A DNA stretch of 64,000 bases from assembly GCA_965203615.1 (NCBI GenBank), contig OZ241900.1, positions 186,001 to 250,000 of the forward strand. Reading direction: 5' to 3'. This document shows, piece by piece, positions 42,995-51,152 of this stretch. Source of the stretch: VXNE01 sp965203615 (GTDB lineage Bacteria > Pseudomonadota > Gammaproteobacteria > Pseudomonadales > Azotimanducaceae). Below the pieces are notes generated by a model. That model did no database searches. It was not told the origin of the DNA and saw only the letters and a list, made by a program, of their open reading frames with translations. How positions within the stretch are numbered: the stretch's first letter is position 1; each line of letters starts with the position of its first letter. The position numbers and the translations under genes were made by a program.

Positions 42995-43376
42995 TCACCG
43001 AACCAGGGCGGACTTTCCGCGCCGCGCTCACAACGAAATTCGCCGTTGGCGCTCGACGTCACGCTATCAACGCATGAGGGCCGCGTTCCTGCGCGATCAC
43101 CCATTGTGCGCGGAATGCCAGCGCAACGGCATCGTCCGGGCAGCCGACGAACTGGACCACGTGACACCGGCGGCCCTGGCGCCGCATCTATTTTGGGACG
43201 GCGAAAACCTGCAAGGTCTTTGTTCCGATTGTCACCTTGCGAAAAGCGAGCGGGAACGCGGCGGCGACGAATCCCCCGAGCGGGCCGCGTGGCGTGAGCG
43301 GATGATGTCGGGGTCTACGACCACGAAGACGACGTGCTTCTCCTCCACGAAGACGACGTGCTCGTCCACCACGTAG
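42972..43376 (+). CDS. HNH endonuclease
   Basis: 134 aa. Zinc Cys46/Cys49 (CAEC) and Cys84/Cys87 (CSDC) frame the HNH core: Asp62-His63 (ELDHVTP), Asn79 (GENLQGL), His88. Such nucleases sit beside terminases and help HK97-type packaging, and are standard in capsid-forming PICIs. The last 18 or so residues (Thr/Ser/Lys rich) are encoded by a 24-bp tandem repeat, which also supplies the stop codon, so the native C-terminus may have been replaced. Confidence 0.88.
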   Translation: MNITGQGDHRTRADFPRRAHNEIRRWRSTSRYQRMRAAFLRDHPLCAECQRNGIVRAADELDHVTPAALAPHLFWDGENLQGLCSDCHLAKSERERGGDESPERAAWRERMMSGSTTTKTTCFSSTKTTCSSTT

Positions 43377-43418
43377 ACGACGTGCTCCTCCTCCACGTAG
43401 ACGACGTGCTCCTCCTGA
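43323..43418. repeat. Four tandem 24-bp units at the HNH gene end
   Basis: Units at 43323, 43347, 43371 and 43395 share ACG(A/T)AGACGACGTGCTC. Change of ACGAAG to ACGTAG in unit 3 creates the stop codon of the HNH gene. The repeat is open in other frames on both strands. Confidence 0.92.
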
Positions 43419-43528
43419 GAAGCCGTTAGAGCGGTTTTCAGGGTGTCGAAGGCATGAACGTACCGCCGAAGTGCCCTACGGCGGGCCTGTGGCGAGTCTG
43501 GCGGCGGAAAGGGCAGATTCGCGGCGCG

Positions 43529-43582
43529 GACAGTGCCCTGGTTTCGTTTTTCGCGGGGCATTCCCCGAACAAGGGCACTGTC
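43529..43582. terminator. Compound stem-loop between convergent genes
   Basis: An 11-bp perfect inverted repeat (GACAGTGCCCT at 43529-43539, AGGGCACTGTC at 43572-43582) encloses a second stem CGGGG/CCCCG (43554-43558, 43563-43567) and a GTTTTT run. It lies just past the stop of the minus-strand secreted protein gene and downstream of HNH, where a bidirectional terminator would be expected. A packaging (cos-like) role is also conceivable. Confidence 0.5.
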
Positions 43583-43597
43583 GACGCCGGGCGAGCC

Positions 43598-44026
43598 TCA
43601 ATCTTCGACGATCCGCAAGCCTTCGGTGAGCGGTTCCCAATCGTGGCACGACGATTTGCCGGAGTAGCGTGTTTCGTCCGCGTCGAGCAGGGAATCGAGC
43701 GAGGTCCGCACCTTCGAGGGCGGGCGACCGTGGGCCGTCCAGATCTCATTGCAGGCGCTTTCGCACCTTCGGACGCCAGCAAGCGCGTTGCGCATCTCTC
43801 GGCAATCCGTTGTGTCGCTGGCGCCACCCTTCACGTGATGCAGGATGGCGTGACTGGTGTACTCCCTGAAGCACTCGACATAGCACATTGTGACCGCCGT
43901 AACCGCTTCGGGCGACGGAGTCGCCGGCGTGGTGTCTTCTGTCGCCTGGGTTGCCGAGGCGAGCAGCAAAAGCGCCAGCGCGGAGGCCCTGGCGGATGAG
44001 GTGGCGGCGCGAATTGAGAATTTCAT
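43598..44026 (-). CDS. Secreted cysteine-containing cargo protein
   Basis: 142 aa. An N-terminal signal peptide (basic MKFSIRAATSSARASALALL, then a small-residue cleavage region AQATEDTTP-like) precedes about 115 mature residues with six cysteines, probably disulfide-linked in the periplasm or outside. No family recognised. It is the only minus-strand gene of the island, next to attR, where satellites and prophages carry cargo genes. AAGGATC lies upstream of the ATG 44026. Confidence 0.7.
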   Translation of the reverse strand: MKFSIRAATSSARASALALLLLASATQATEDTTPATPSPEAVTAVTMCYVECFREYTSHAILHHVKGGASDTTDCREMRNALAGVRRCESACNEIWTAHGRPPSKVRTSLDSLLDADETRYSGKSSCHDWEPLTEGLRIVED

Positions 44027-44064
44027 GGAATGATCCTTTTTCGTCAATGGGTTAGCGGCGGCGA

Positions 44065-44088
44065 TTCGACTCCTACCTCTTCCGCCAC
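44065..44088 (+). other. attR, 24-bp copy of the selC 3' end
   Basis: Identical to 34583-34606. It marks the right end of the island; sequence homology to the tRNA stops exactly at both sides of the 24 bases. Confidence 0.92.
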
Positions 44089-44161
44089 TACGGCCAGATG
44101 CGCTGGCTGCAAAATCGAGCACCTCCCGGCGGGCACATCAGGGGTAGATCCAGATACCCGC

Positions 44162-44755
44162 TCAACCATGGGCAACCGCACTCACCGGCCCGGCGAGCCA
44201 TCCAGGCATCTGTGCGCTCACGCTCGCCAGTTCCCGGCGATCGTCCTCGCTTAACCGCTGCCGTACCATCTCCGTCGCCGCGCCGGCCCTGTCACGCCCC
44301 AGCCAGGCGAGCGCCCGGATCGCCTCGCCGGCAGGCCGACGCGCCAACGCTAGTTGCCATGCCAGCGCATGGCGCAATTCGATCCGCTCGTGGCCGAGCG
44401 TCAACATCCGGCTCGGCCCGGACGTCAGAAAGATGCGCTTGACGGGTACCCGCGTGGTGAGCCCGAGCAAGTGCGCGGCCATGGCGCCGCTGTTCGCGAT
44501 GTGCTCTCCGCGCGCGGCCGCAAGCCCCTCGACGGTTTTTTTGACCGACGGCGCGCGGTGGCCGAACCGTCCCTCTACCGGCAGGACATACACACCCCGT
44601 CCCACCCGCAGCAGCGCGCCGCGCCGCACAAGGCGTGACAGGGCCTGATCGACCGCCGCCCGGCTGCCGAGATGCAACAACCCCTTCGCCAGCACCGGAG
44701 TGCCTTCCGGCAGTCTCTGCGCGTGACGCAGTACCGTTTCGCTCAATCGTTCCAT
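44162..44755 (-). CDS. AbiEi-like antitoxin/transcriptional regulator (DUF6088 type)
   Basis: 197 aa. An N-terminal winged helix (residues 1-70: LPEGTPVLAKGLLHLGSRAAVDQALSRLVRRG, LLRVGRGVYVLP) is followed by an AbiEi C-terminal region (SGAMAAHLLGLTTRVPVKRIFLTSG). Such proteins repress their own promoter and counter an AbiEii nucleotidyltransferase toxin. No toxin gene follows: 74 bp downstream is attR and then the island. It is either an orphan antitoxin or a stand-alone regulator. A palindrome 18 bp upstream of its start is a likely operator. Confidence 0.82.
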   Translation of the reverse strand: MERLSETVLRHAQRLPEGTPVLAKGLLHLGSRAAVDQALSRLVRRGALLRVGRGVYVLPVEGRFGHRAPSVKKTVEGLAAARGEHIANSGAMAAHLLGLTTRVPVKRIFLTSGPSRMLTLGHERIELRHALAWQLALARRPAGEAIRALAWLGRDRAGAATEMVRQRLSEDDRRELASVSAQMPGWLAGPVSAVAHG

Positions 44756-44772
44756 GGCGACACCTCTCGAAC

Positions 44773-44798
44773 GTCAGAAATATGTGTTTGTTTCTGAC
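44773..44798. promoter_or_regulatory. Palindromic operator of the AbiEi-like gene
   Basis: GTCAGAAA (44773-44780) and TTTCTGAC (44791-44798) form perfect 8-bp arms with a 10-bp AT-rich spacer. AbiEi proteins bind inverted repeats in their own promoter; this is the only AT-rich stretch between the gene and its upstream neighbour and contains a CATATT -10-like box on the minus strand. Confidence 0.7.
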
Positions 44799-44941
44799 AC
44801 TTTTCAGAGATCTCCAACTGCCCTCCTGAGCCGACCCATGCCAAATGACGACCCACATTCCGTGCTTTGGCCAATCCCTGACAATGCGGTCAGCTTGACG
44901 GCAGCGTGGCCACTGGGGCACGTTGATGCCACGGGAATCAC

Positions 44942-45859
44942 GTGCCTGATGCCATGAGGAACATCACCGAGGAGGAGCGTCTGCACTTCGACCGCCACGG
45001 CGTCGTGCATTTGCCGGGGCTGCTCGACGACGAATGGCTGACGGGCATGCAGACGGCATTCGCAGAGGAGATATCCGCCGATCCGACCCGAGTCAACTTC
45101 GTGGACTTCAAGGCCCTGACGCCGATGATCGAGGCGAGCGGTGCCGAATTCGTCACGCCCGGGATCGCATCCGCATCTGGACGTTTCTGCATCAGCAGCT
45201 TCAACTGGCGACGCTTTCCCGCGCTGTGCGCCCTTTGCTGCGGCCCGCCGCTGCCCGAGACGGTCGCTTGCCTGATGCAGTCGCGTCGTATCAATTTCTA
45301 CGGCGAGCAACTGTTCCTGAAGGAAGCGGGTTCGCTGCACCGCACGGCATTTCATCAGGACATGCCCTACTTTCACGTGACGGGGAACAAGTGCTGCACC
45401 GTCTGGATACCGCTCGACGCCATCGAGGCCGACAACGGCATGATGGGATACGTCAAGGGCTCCCACCGCTGGCGGACGCATGCGGCCAACGGATTTGTGA
45501 CCCAGACGCCGTTGCCCGGGTCGCCGCTGCCGCAGTTGCCCGACATCGAGGGCGCCGCAGGCGACTACGACATCGTCTACTATCCCGCGCAGCCGGGCGA
45601 TGTCATCGTCCACCACGCCAATACCGTGCACGGCGCCACCGGCAATTCCGCTCGTCAGGACCGCCGCGCGGTCTCCCTCCACTACCTCGGCGACGATGTC
45701 CGCTACCGCGAGCGCCAGGGGGCGGCCCTGGATGCGGGAAAGTCCCCTGCTCTCGAGAACGGCGATCTCATGGACAGCACGGAGTTTCCCCTGGTCTGGG
45801 CGAGCGGCAAGGGATACGTGGCGCCGACGGGTCTCGACCTGCTTTCCGCGGACGTTTGA
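44942..45859 (+). CDS. Phytanoyl-CoA dioxygenase (PhyH) family protein
   Basis: Non-haem Fe(II)/2-oxoglutarate-dependent oxygenase, about 305 aa. The iron triad is visible: His138-x-Asp140 in TAFHQDMPYFH and a distal His in VIVHHANTVHGATGN; the Arg in RRAVSLHY should bind 2-oxoglutarate. Substrates across this family range from phytanoyl-CoA to secondary metabolites, and none can be assigned. The start is GTG 44942 or the ATG 44954 four codons later. Confidence 0.88.
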   Translation: MPDAMRNITEEERLHFDRHGVVHLPGLLDDEWLTGMQTAFAEEISADPTRVNFVDFKALTPMIEASGAEFVTPGIASASGRFCISSFNWRRFPALCALCCGPPLPETVACLMQSRRINFYGEQLFLKEAGSLHRTAFHQDMPYFHVTGNKCCTVWIPLDAIEADNGMMGYVKGSHRWRTHAANGFVTQTPLPGSPLPQLPDIEGAAGDYDIVYYPAQPGDVIVHHANTVHGATGNSARQDRRAVSLHYLGDDVRYRERQGAALDAGKSPALENGDLMDSTEFPLVWASGKGYVAPTGLDLLSADV

Positions 45860-46031
45860 ACTCCAACCCGCCAATCGTTCCCTGAAATTCGTCAAGACCT
45901 GTCACGGGACGACCGCCCCTCCGTCCTACGCCGGCGGACTTTCGCCTTGTATGCTAATGGCCTCCATGACGCGTTGATGGCGAGACCGAATGGGCGGTGT
46001 CGGCGGTACGGGACACTGCAGGCTGGACAGG

Positions 46032-47876
46032 ATGCATGAACGCGCCTCGTCGCACGGAGCAACAAGACTCGGCTTCGTCTTCCTGGTGTCCGTTCTCGCC
46101 TGTAGCTCCGCTGCGAGCGTTCTGGAGGGATTGGAGTTCAAGCACGGGATCGCGTTCTTCCACGACCTCAAGTATCCCGCCGACTTCACGCACTTCGACT
46201 ACCTGAATCCCGACGCTCCCAAGGGCGGCAAGCTGGTTCTGGCACACCCCATTTCGTTCAACACGCTCGCACCCATGCCACAGGGTGAGACCGGTGCACC
46301 GTCCGGGTACCTGTTTCGCGGCGACACGCTGATCGTGCGCGGCGGGGACGAGATCACGGCGTTCTACGGCAGGCTTGCGGACGGCATCGCGGTTACCGGC
46401 GACGACAGGACGATCGTGTTCAGAATCCATCCGGAGGCGGGGTGGGATGACGGCGTGCCGATCACCGCCGGTGATGTCGTGTTCACCTTCGAGACACTGA
46501 AGGCCCAGCCATGGGCCGGCTACTTCTTCCGCTTCATCGAGTCGGTCGAGGCACTGGACGAACGCCATGTCGCGTTTCGCGTGATCGCTCCCCTGACGCA
46601 CGATCACGTGACGTTGATCCAGTACATCACCATCCTGCCGCAGCACTATTGGCGCGACCGGGACCTGACTGCCCATACCGTTGAGCCACCCGTGTCGAGC
46701 GGGCCTTACCGCATCAAGCAGGTGAAGGCGGGTCGCTATATCGAGTACCAACGCAATCCGGACTATTGGGGCAGGGATCTTCCCCTCAACAGGGGCCGGT
46801 ACAACTTCGATACGGTGCGCTACGAGGTGTACCGCGACAGCACCGTCGCAAGGGAGGCTTTCCGCAAGGGATTGATCGACATCCTGGACGAAAACGATAT
46901 TCGGTATTGGGTGACCGGCTACGAGGGCCCCGATCTCGATAGCGGACGGATCAGGAAGATCCGCCGGGAGTACGGCATATCGGTAGGCATCGGCATAGCG
47001 ATCGTCCTCAACAGCCAGGTGTCCAGACTGGCCGACAGGCGGGTTCGAGAGGCACTCGCACTGGCGTTGGACTACGACTGGATCAACGAGAAGCTGTACC
47101 ACGGCGAGCGCACGCGGGCACTGAGTTATTGGCCCCGGACCATCCTGGCAGCGACCGGCTTGCCCAGCGAGGACGAGTTGGCCCTGCTGTCGCGCTTTCG
47201 GCACTCACTGCCCCCCGCACTCTTCGAGCGGCCCTTCGATTATTCGAAGACCGGAAGTCGGGCCACGTTCAACGAGAACCTCCTCGAAGCGCGGGACCTG
47301 CTCGCCGCGTCCGGCTGGCACTTCGACGATGGCGCACTGCGCGATGCCGGCGGGACACCGTTCACGCTCGAGTTGCTGACCCTGGATCCTGTCAACACGC
47401 GGATCCTGCTGCCCTGGTCCGCAGCGCTCGGGCGACTCGGCATCGAGGCGAGCATCCGTCTCATGGATGTCACGCAATACACCAATCGCATCCGACGCCG
47501 GGAATACGACGCGCTCGTCCAGGATTACGGCATCCTGATGCCGCCGACGCTGGAGTTGCGCTCCCACTTCCACTCCACCTCGACCGGGCAGGAAGGCTCC
47601 CGCAACGTTACCGGCGTCAGCGATCCGGTGATCGACCACCTGGTCGAGAGCGCGGAAGCGGCCGAGACCCTCGATCAGGTGATCGCGGCCTGCCGCGCCC
47701 TGGACCGGGTGCTGCTCTGGGACCATTACCTGATCCCGCTGTACGCGATCGATCAGCGTCGCACGTTGCACTGGGACAAGTTCGGACGGCCGCCCGAACC
47801 GCTCTATCGACCCGCCTATCCGGATGGCTGGTGGTATGACGAATCCAGGGCGGCGCGACTCAGCATGGAACGGTGA
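46032..47876 (+). CDS. Extracellular solute-binding protein, YejA/peptide-binding type
   Basis: 614 aa periplasmic binding protein (SBP_bac_5) for peptides or similar. A signal sequence (GFVFLVSVLACSSA) with a Cys that could make it a lipoprotein, then HGIAFFHDLKYPADFTHFDY and PKGGKLVLA, the opening of YejA-like (microcin C/peptide) proteins; later AGDVVFTFETLK, GPYRIKQVKAGRYIEYQRNPDYWG, VREALALALDYDWIN. No permease or ATPase genes follow, so it works alone or with a distant transporter. It overlaps the convergent methyltransferase gene by 17 bp. Confidence 0.88.
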   Translation: MHERASSHGATRLGFVFLVSVLACSSAASVLEGLEFKHGIAFFHDLKYPADFTHFDYLNPDAPKGGKLVLAHPISFNTLAPMPQGETGAPSGYLFRGDTLIVRGGDEITAFYGRLADGIAVTGDDRTIVFRIHPEAGWDDGVPITAGDVVFTFETLKAQPWAGYFFRFIESVEALDERHVAFRVIAPLTHDHVTLIQYITILPQHYWRDRDLTAHTVEPPVSSGPYRIKQVKAGRYIEYQRNPDYWGRDLPLNRGRYNFDTVRYEVYRDSTVAREAFRKGLIDILDENDIRYWVTGYEGPDLDSGRIRKIRREYGISVGIGIAIVLNSQVSRLADRRVREALALALDYDWINEKLYHGERTRALSYWPRTILAATGLPSEDELALLSRFRHSLPPALFERPFDYSKTGSRATFNENLLEARDLLAASGWHFDDGALRDAGGTPFTLELLTLDPVNTRILLPWSAALGRLGIEASIRLMDVTQYTNRIRRREYDALVQDYGILMPPTLELRSHFHSTSTGQEGSRNVTGVSDPVIDHLVESAEAAETLDQVIAACRALDRVLLWDHYLIPLYAIDQRRTLHWDKFGRPPEPLYRPAYPDGWWYDESRAARLSMER

Positions 47877-48468
47877 GAATCTTTCGAATCACCGCATTCA
47901 CCCAGCGTGTGGGATCACCATATGAATCCGTGCCCGCGGTTACCCACAGCTTCTCTGTTCTGGTTTTCGCCAGTTCATCGAGAAGCGACTGCAGACCGTC
48001 CGGTGTCAGATCCGTGAAAAACCGGCCTTCCGGTGCAAAGCGTTCTCCCGAACCATGCTTGAAGGACATGTACATCACGCCGCCAGGCTTCAGCGCGCGA
48101 ATCAAACGTGAAATGCAGTCCGGCAGTTCGACTCTCGGAACGTGGAGCAACGAAGCGTTCGCCCAGATTCCGTCGTATTGCTCAATCTCATCGAGCTCCT
48201 GAAATCTAAGTCGGCGTGTGGCCACGCCGGTGTGCCTTGTACTGAGCCGACATAGCGCCGCGGAGGCATCGAACGCCGAAGCATCGTAACCGTGGCGCAG
48301 GAAAACCGCGGTATCCCGGCCGGAGCCGCTTCCTGCGTCCAGAATCCGCGCGCCCTTTGGCAAGCCACCAAGAAACAACCGATACGCCGTCGATATCCGT
48401 GCATTGACGGTGGTACGGAAGTACTGCTCCGCATTGCGTTCGTAGTAATCCCGCGTCTGACGGATCAA
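47860..48468 (-). CDS. Class I SAM-dependent methyltransferase
   Basis: About 202 aa. SAM motif I LDAGSGSGRDT, an acidic end to strand 2 (AFDAS), motif II-like YDGIWANASLLHV and KPGGVMYMSFK; the small-molecule (tellurite-resistance-like) class. Substrate unknown. The start chosen is TTG 48468, which overlaps the stop of the upstream gene as TTGA and gives a normal N-terminus (IRQTRDYYERNAEQYF); a GTG at 48555 would add 29 residues with 91 bp overlap. Confidence 0.8.
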   Translation of the reverse strand: MIRQTRDYYERNAEQYFRTTVNARISTAYRLFLGGLPKGARILDAGSGSGRDTAVFLRHGYDASAFDASAALCRLSTRHTGVATRRLRFQELDEIEQYDGIWANASLLHVPRVELPDCISRLIRALKPGGVMYMSFKHGSGERFAPEGRFFTDLTPDGLQSLLDELAKTRTEKLWVTAGTDSYGDPTRWVNAVIRKILTVPC

Positions 48469-49514
48469 CTCGTGCCTCGCATCTTCCGCGCCTGCTTTCG
48501 ATGACTCTCCAGCAACCCTGGCACGCGGGCGGGATCGGTACGTCCCCAGCCGCACTCCGTCGAAATTCCGAATTCGTCCAGGTACTTGCGTGCGGCGGCC
48601 ATGCGGGCCGCGTCTCCCGCTTCGTCGTCGTGGTGAATGAGACCCAGGTAGAGCTCAGTGTCCCCATCAACGACAAGATCCCGCAGGGGGCGAAAGTAGC
48701 CGTCATCCGTGCGGTCGCGCGGCACCGGCACGTGCAGGAAGTCGATCTTTCTCCTTACCGCTGAATCTATGCCGTTCATCATTTCCACGAGTATTCCCAT
48801 GTCCCTTGGCATCACCAGGTGTTCGTCGGCGGGAGACCCGTAGCAGAGGTGATAGCCGAGTTCCACGTCCTCGGGTACCGCATCGCCCAGCCTGCCGAGC
48901 AGGTCGAACACCTGTTCCTTGTAGTCGTCGGGCCGATGAGGGAAGTAATCCTCGAAGACCAGGACTTCCTGACAGACGTCGAACTGAACGGCGAGATCCC
49001 CATGCGGGATCCCGTCCAGGATGTTCTCCAATGCGATGCGCAGGGACTGCTCATATACACCGATGAAATCCCGATGGACCTTGTGGCTCATGTACATGCA
49101 GGCGGTGGACATCGGGGTGGGCAGGCAGACCTGGAACCGGATGCCGTCCGGGATGCGTCCGTTGCCGCGCATGGTCCCGAAGACGCCATGAGAGTCTAGG
49201 GCAGCCCTGTCATAACCCGTCTCGAAGCAGATGCTCTCGAGGTCCGCTCCGTCCGTGAAACGCAGTAGCGGCATGGCACGCAATAGCCGGCCGTTCCACT
49301 CGCGGATCTCCAGTTCCGGGACCGTGGGATCGATTTCGATGTCCGGGTGTTCCATCAGAATCTCGCGCTGAAAGGCGATCCACCGGGAGCGCTGGCCGGT
49401 TTCGCCGTCGGGAATGCGGCTGATGTATGGGCCGACGGTGTCGGCAAGTCGCTCGAAAACCTCTTCGCATGTCTCCAGGGCAACACTGCCGACGAGGTGT
49501 ACCGGTCTTTTCAC
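48465..49514 (-). CDS. MetE/UROD-like TIM-barrel protein of unknown function
   Basis: 349 aa. The opening VHLVGSVALETCEEVFERLA and the end GISTECGWGRTDPARVPGLL match the uroporphyrinogen decarboxylase/cobalamin-independent methionine synthase-like superfamily. The Cys of STECGWGR could be a metal ligand as in MetE. It is too short for MetE (about 750 aa) and lacks its duplicated barrel. It is translationally coupled to a methyltransferase, so a methyl-transfer pathway is plausible. Confidence 0.65.
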   Translation of the reverse strand: MKRPVHLVGSVALETCEEVFERLADTVGPYISRIPDGETGQRSRWIAFQREILMEHPDIEIDPTVPELEIREWNGRLLRAMPLLRFTDGADLESICFETGYDRAALDSHGVFGTMRGNGRIPDGIRFQVCLPTPMSTACMYMSHKVHRDFIGVYEQSLRIALENILDGIPHGDLAVQFDVCQEVLVFEDYFPHRPDDYKEQVFDLLGRLGDAVPEDVELGYHLCYGSPADEHLVMPRDMGILVEMMNGIDSAVRRKIDFLHVPVPRDRTDDGYFRPLRDLVVDGDTELYLGLIHHDDEAGDAARMAAARKYLDEFGISTECGWGRTDPARVPGLLESHRKQARKMRGTS

Positions 49515-49619
49515 GCTATTGTCTCCCGTTACCGGCTGGTCGACCGGTCCAGCAGCCAGCCCTTTGGCTGAGATTGATTCGATGGTACAACCAGACGGTC
49601 GACTCTGATTGGGTAACCG

Positions 49620-50267
49620 TTGAAACCTGCCGACGATCCTTGCACCGACTACCGGGGGCTGGTTCGCACGAGTTACGACCGGCTGGCCCCGGCTTATGCC
49701 GCATCACGCGTCGGGAAAGACCATCCGGAACTCGAGTGGTTGCAGAGTCGCCTGGACGATGGTGCGTCGGTGCTTGACATCGGTTGTGGCGCCGGGGTTC
49801 CGATCACGCAGTCGCTGGCGCAGAGGTTCGCGGTCACGGGGGTGGACGTTTCCCGCGAGATGATCCGGCTGGCCCGTGCCAACGTGCCGTGCGCGAGCTT
49901 TGTCCAGTCGGATATCACGTCGGTCGAATTCGACAATTCGGCCTTCGATGCGGTGGTCGCATTCTTTTCCCTGTTCCACATCCCGAGAGAGGACCATCCC
50001 GGTCTGTTTCGCCGGATCCGTGACTGGCTGAAGCCGGGTGGCTACCTGATGTGCACGCTCAGTCTTGACAGCGAAGCCGGGTACACGGAGGACGACTTCT
50101 TCGGCGAGAAGATGTACTGGAGCAACTACGGCCTGTCCGAGTCCGAAGAGATGCTGACGCGGCTTGGATTCACGATACTCAGGACCAAGGTCATCGGCCA
50201 CGGGCTCTCTGAAGCCACGTATGCATCGTCGGAGCAACATCCGCTGGTACTGGCGACGAGGGGATGA
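49620..50267 (+). CDS. Class I SAM-dependent methyltransferase
   Basis: 215 aa with motif I VLDIGCGAGVPITQSL, strand-2 acidic residue GVDVSREM, motif FDAVVAFFSLFHIPRE and KPGGYLMCTLS. Small-molecule class. The start is a TTG at 49620. It is divergent from the MetE-like/methyltransferase pair, separated by 105 bp, so the three could share a regulatory region. Confidence 0.85.
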   Translation: MKPADDPCTDYRGLVRTSYDRLAPAYAASRVGKDHPELEWLQSRLDDGASVLDIGCGAGVPITQSLAQRFAVTGVDVSREMIRLARANVPCASFVQSDITSVEFDNSAFDAVVAFFSLFHIPREDHPGLFRRIRDWLKPGGYLMCTLSLDSEAGYTEDDFFGEKMYWSNYGLSESEEMLTRLGFTILRTKVIGHGLSEATYASSEQHPLVLATRG

Positions 50268-50356
50268 TCGGAGCGTGAGTGGAGAGCGTTGTTGACGGGA
50301 GGCGTTCTCCATGGCAAAGCCGTGGGTGTCAACCGCCACAGGAACAGGAGAACCGC

Positions 50357-51118
50357 ATGACGCCCGAAACCGACCGTCCCGAAACCCGTCTTCCGTCCGA
50401 AACACGACGCGATGTGCTGAAAGGCTCCGTTGCCGGTCTCGCGGCCGGCCTCCTCGCCAACTCGCGGCCGGCGTTTGGCCAAGACGCCGCCGGCGAACGC
50501 GCGCCCGACATCGCCATCCCCGCGTTCGACAGCACCCACGAACTCAAGCCGCTGCCGTTCAGTTCATCGAGCCTGAAGGGACTGTCGAAGGGCCTGATCG
50601 AGTCGCACTGGGCGAACAACTACGGCGGCTCGGTCCGGGCGCTCAACGAGACGAACCGCCGGCTCGCGGCGGCGTTGGCCGACGCCAACGTCCCGGCGTT
50701 CACCTACAACGACCTGAAACGCGAACACCTGATGCGTTCCGGCTCCGTGGTGCTGCATGAACTCTACTTCGACAACCTGGGCGGCGACGGGAACCCGTCC
50801 GCCGACCTGCGCGGATTGATCGGGCGCGCGTTCGGTAGCCACGACCGCTGGGAGACCGAGTACCGACGGATCGCGGCGGGCCTGGGCGGCGGCTCGGGTT
50901 GGGTGGTGCTGGGATACAACCGGCAGTTCAGGACCCTCGAAAACTACTGGATGGCGGACCACATGCACTTTCCGGCCGCCACGGAGCCGCTGCTGGTGAT
51001 CGACATGTACGAGCACTCGTACCACATGGACTACGGCGCGGCGACGGCCCGTTACATCGACGCGTTCTTCGCGAACATCCAGTGGGATGCGGTGTCGGCC
51101 AGGGTAGAAGCGCTGTAG
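50357..51118 (+). CDS. Tat-exported Fe/Mn superoxide dismutase
   Basis: 253 aa. Twin-arginine signal (ETRRDVLKGSVAGLAAGLLA, Arg17-Arg18), cleavage likely near ARPAFGQDA-like residues, then an Fe/Mn-SOD domain. Metal ligands: His in IESHWANNYGG, His in VVLHELYFDNLGG, and Asp and His in VIDMYEHSYHMDYG. It removes superoxide outside the cytosol, exported folded with metal. The GGWNYN-type Gln/His metal-tuning site reads GSGWVVLGY, so Fe or Mn cannot be told. CAGGAG fixes the ATG 50357. Confidence 0.88.
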   Translation: MTPETDRPETRLPSETRRDVLKGSVAGLAAGLLANSRPAFGQDAAGERAPDIAIPAFDSTHELKPLPFSSSSLKGLSKGLIESHWANNYGGSVRALNETNRRLAAALADANVPAFTYNDLKREHLMRSGSVVLHELYFDNLGGDGNPSADLRGLIGRAFGSHDRWETEYRRIAAGLGGGSGWVVLGYNRQFRTLENYWMADHMHFPAATEPLLVIDMYEHSYHMDYGAATARYIDAFFANIQWDAVSARVEAL

Positions 51119-51152
51119 CAATCCAAAACCGCCAGCCCAGCGAGATTCGGCG

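Larger units (their letters stand above)
34583..44088 (+). mobile_element. Phage-satellite-like island inserted in selC (cf-PICI type)
   Basis: A 9.5-kb unit bounded by perfect 24-bp direct repeats. Contents in order: tyrosine integrase, an unknown gene, two AlpA-like regulators, a probable replication protein, terminase large subunit, HK97 capsid, prohead protease, portal, small unknown genes, an HNH nuclease, and a secreted protein on the opposite strand. No tail, baseplate, lysis or repressor gene is visible. Integrase-alpA-rep-head without tails is the known plan of capsid-forming PICIs, which borrow helper-phage tails. A decayed prophage is the alternative, but the genes are tight and intact. 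Confidence 0.8.

Noticed and set aside
43454..43999. Plus-strand 181-codon gene over the secreted cargo gene
   Set aside because: Overlaps a minus-strand gene with a signal peptide and ribosome-binding site; its own translation looks like a shadow, though the first 60 codons are less clear.
34583..44088. Complete prophage
   Set aside because: No tail, baseplate, lysis or repressor genes, and only 9.5 kb between perfect att repeats.
44089..44161. Remnant of an AbiEii toxin after the AbiEi-like gene
   Set aside because: Only 73 bp to attR and no nucleotidyltransferase motif in any frame.
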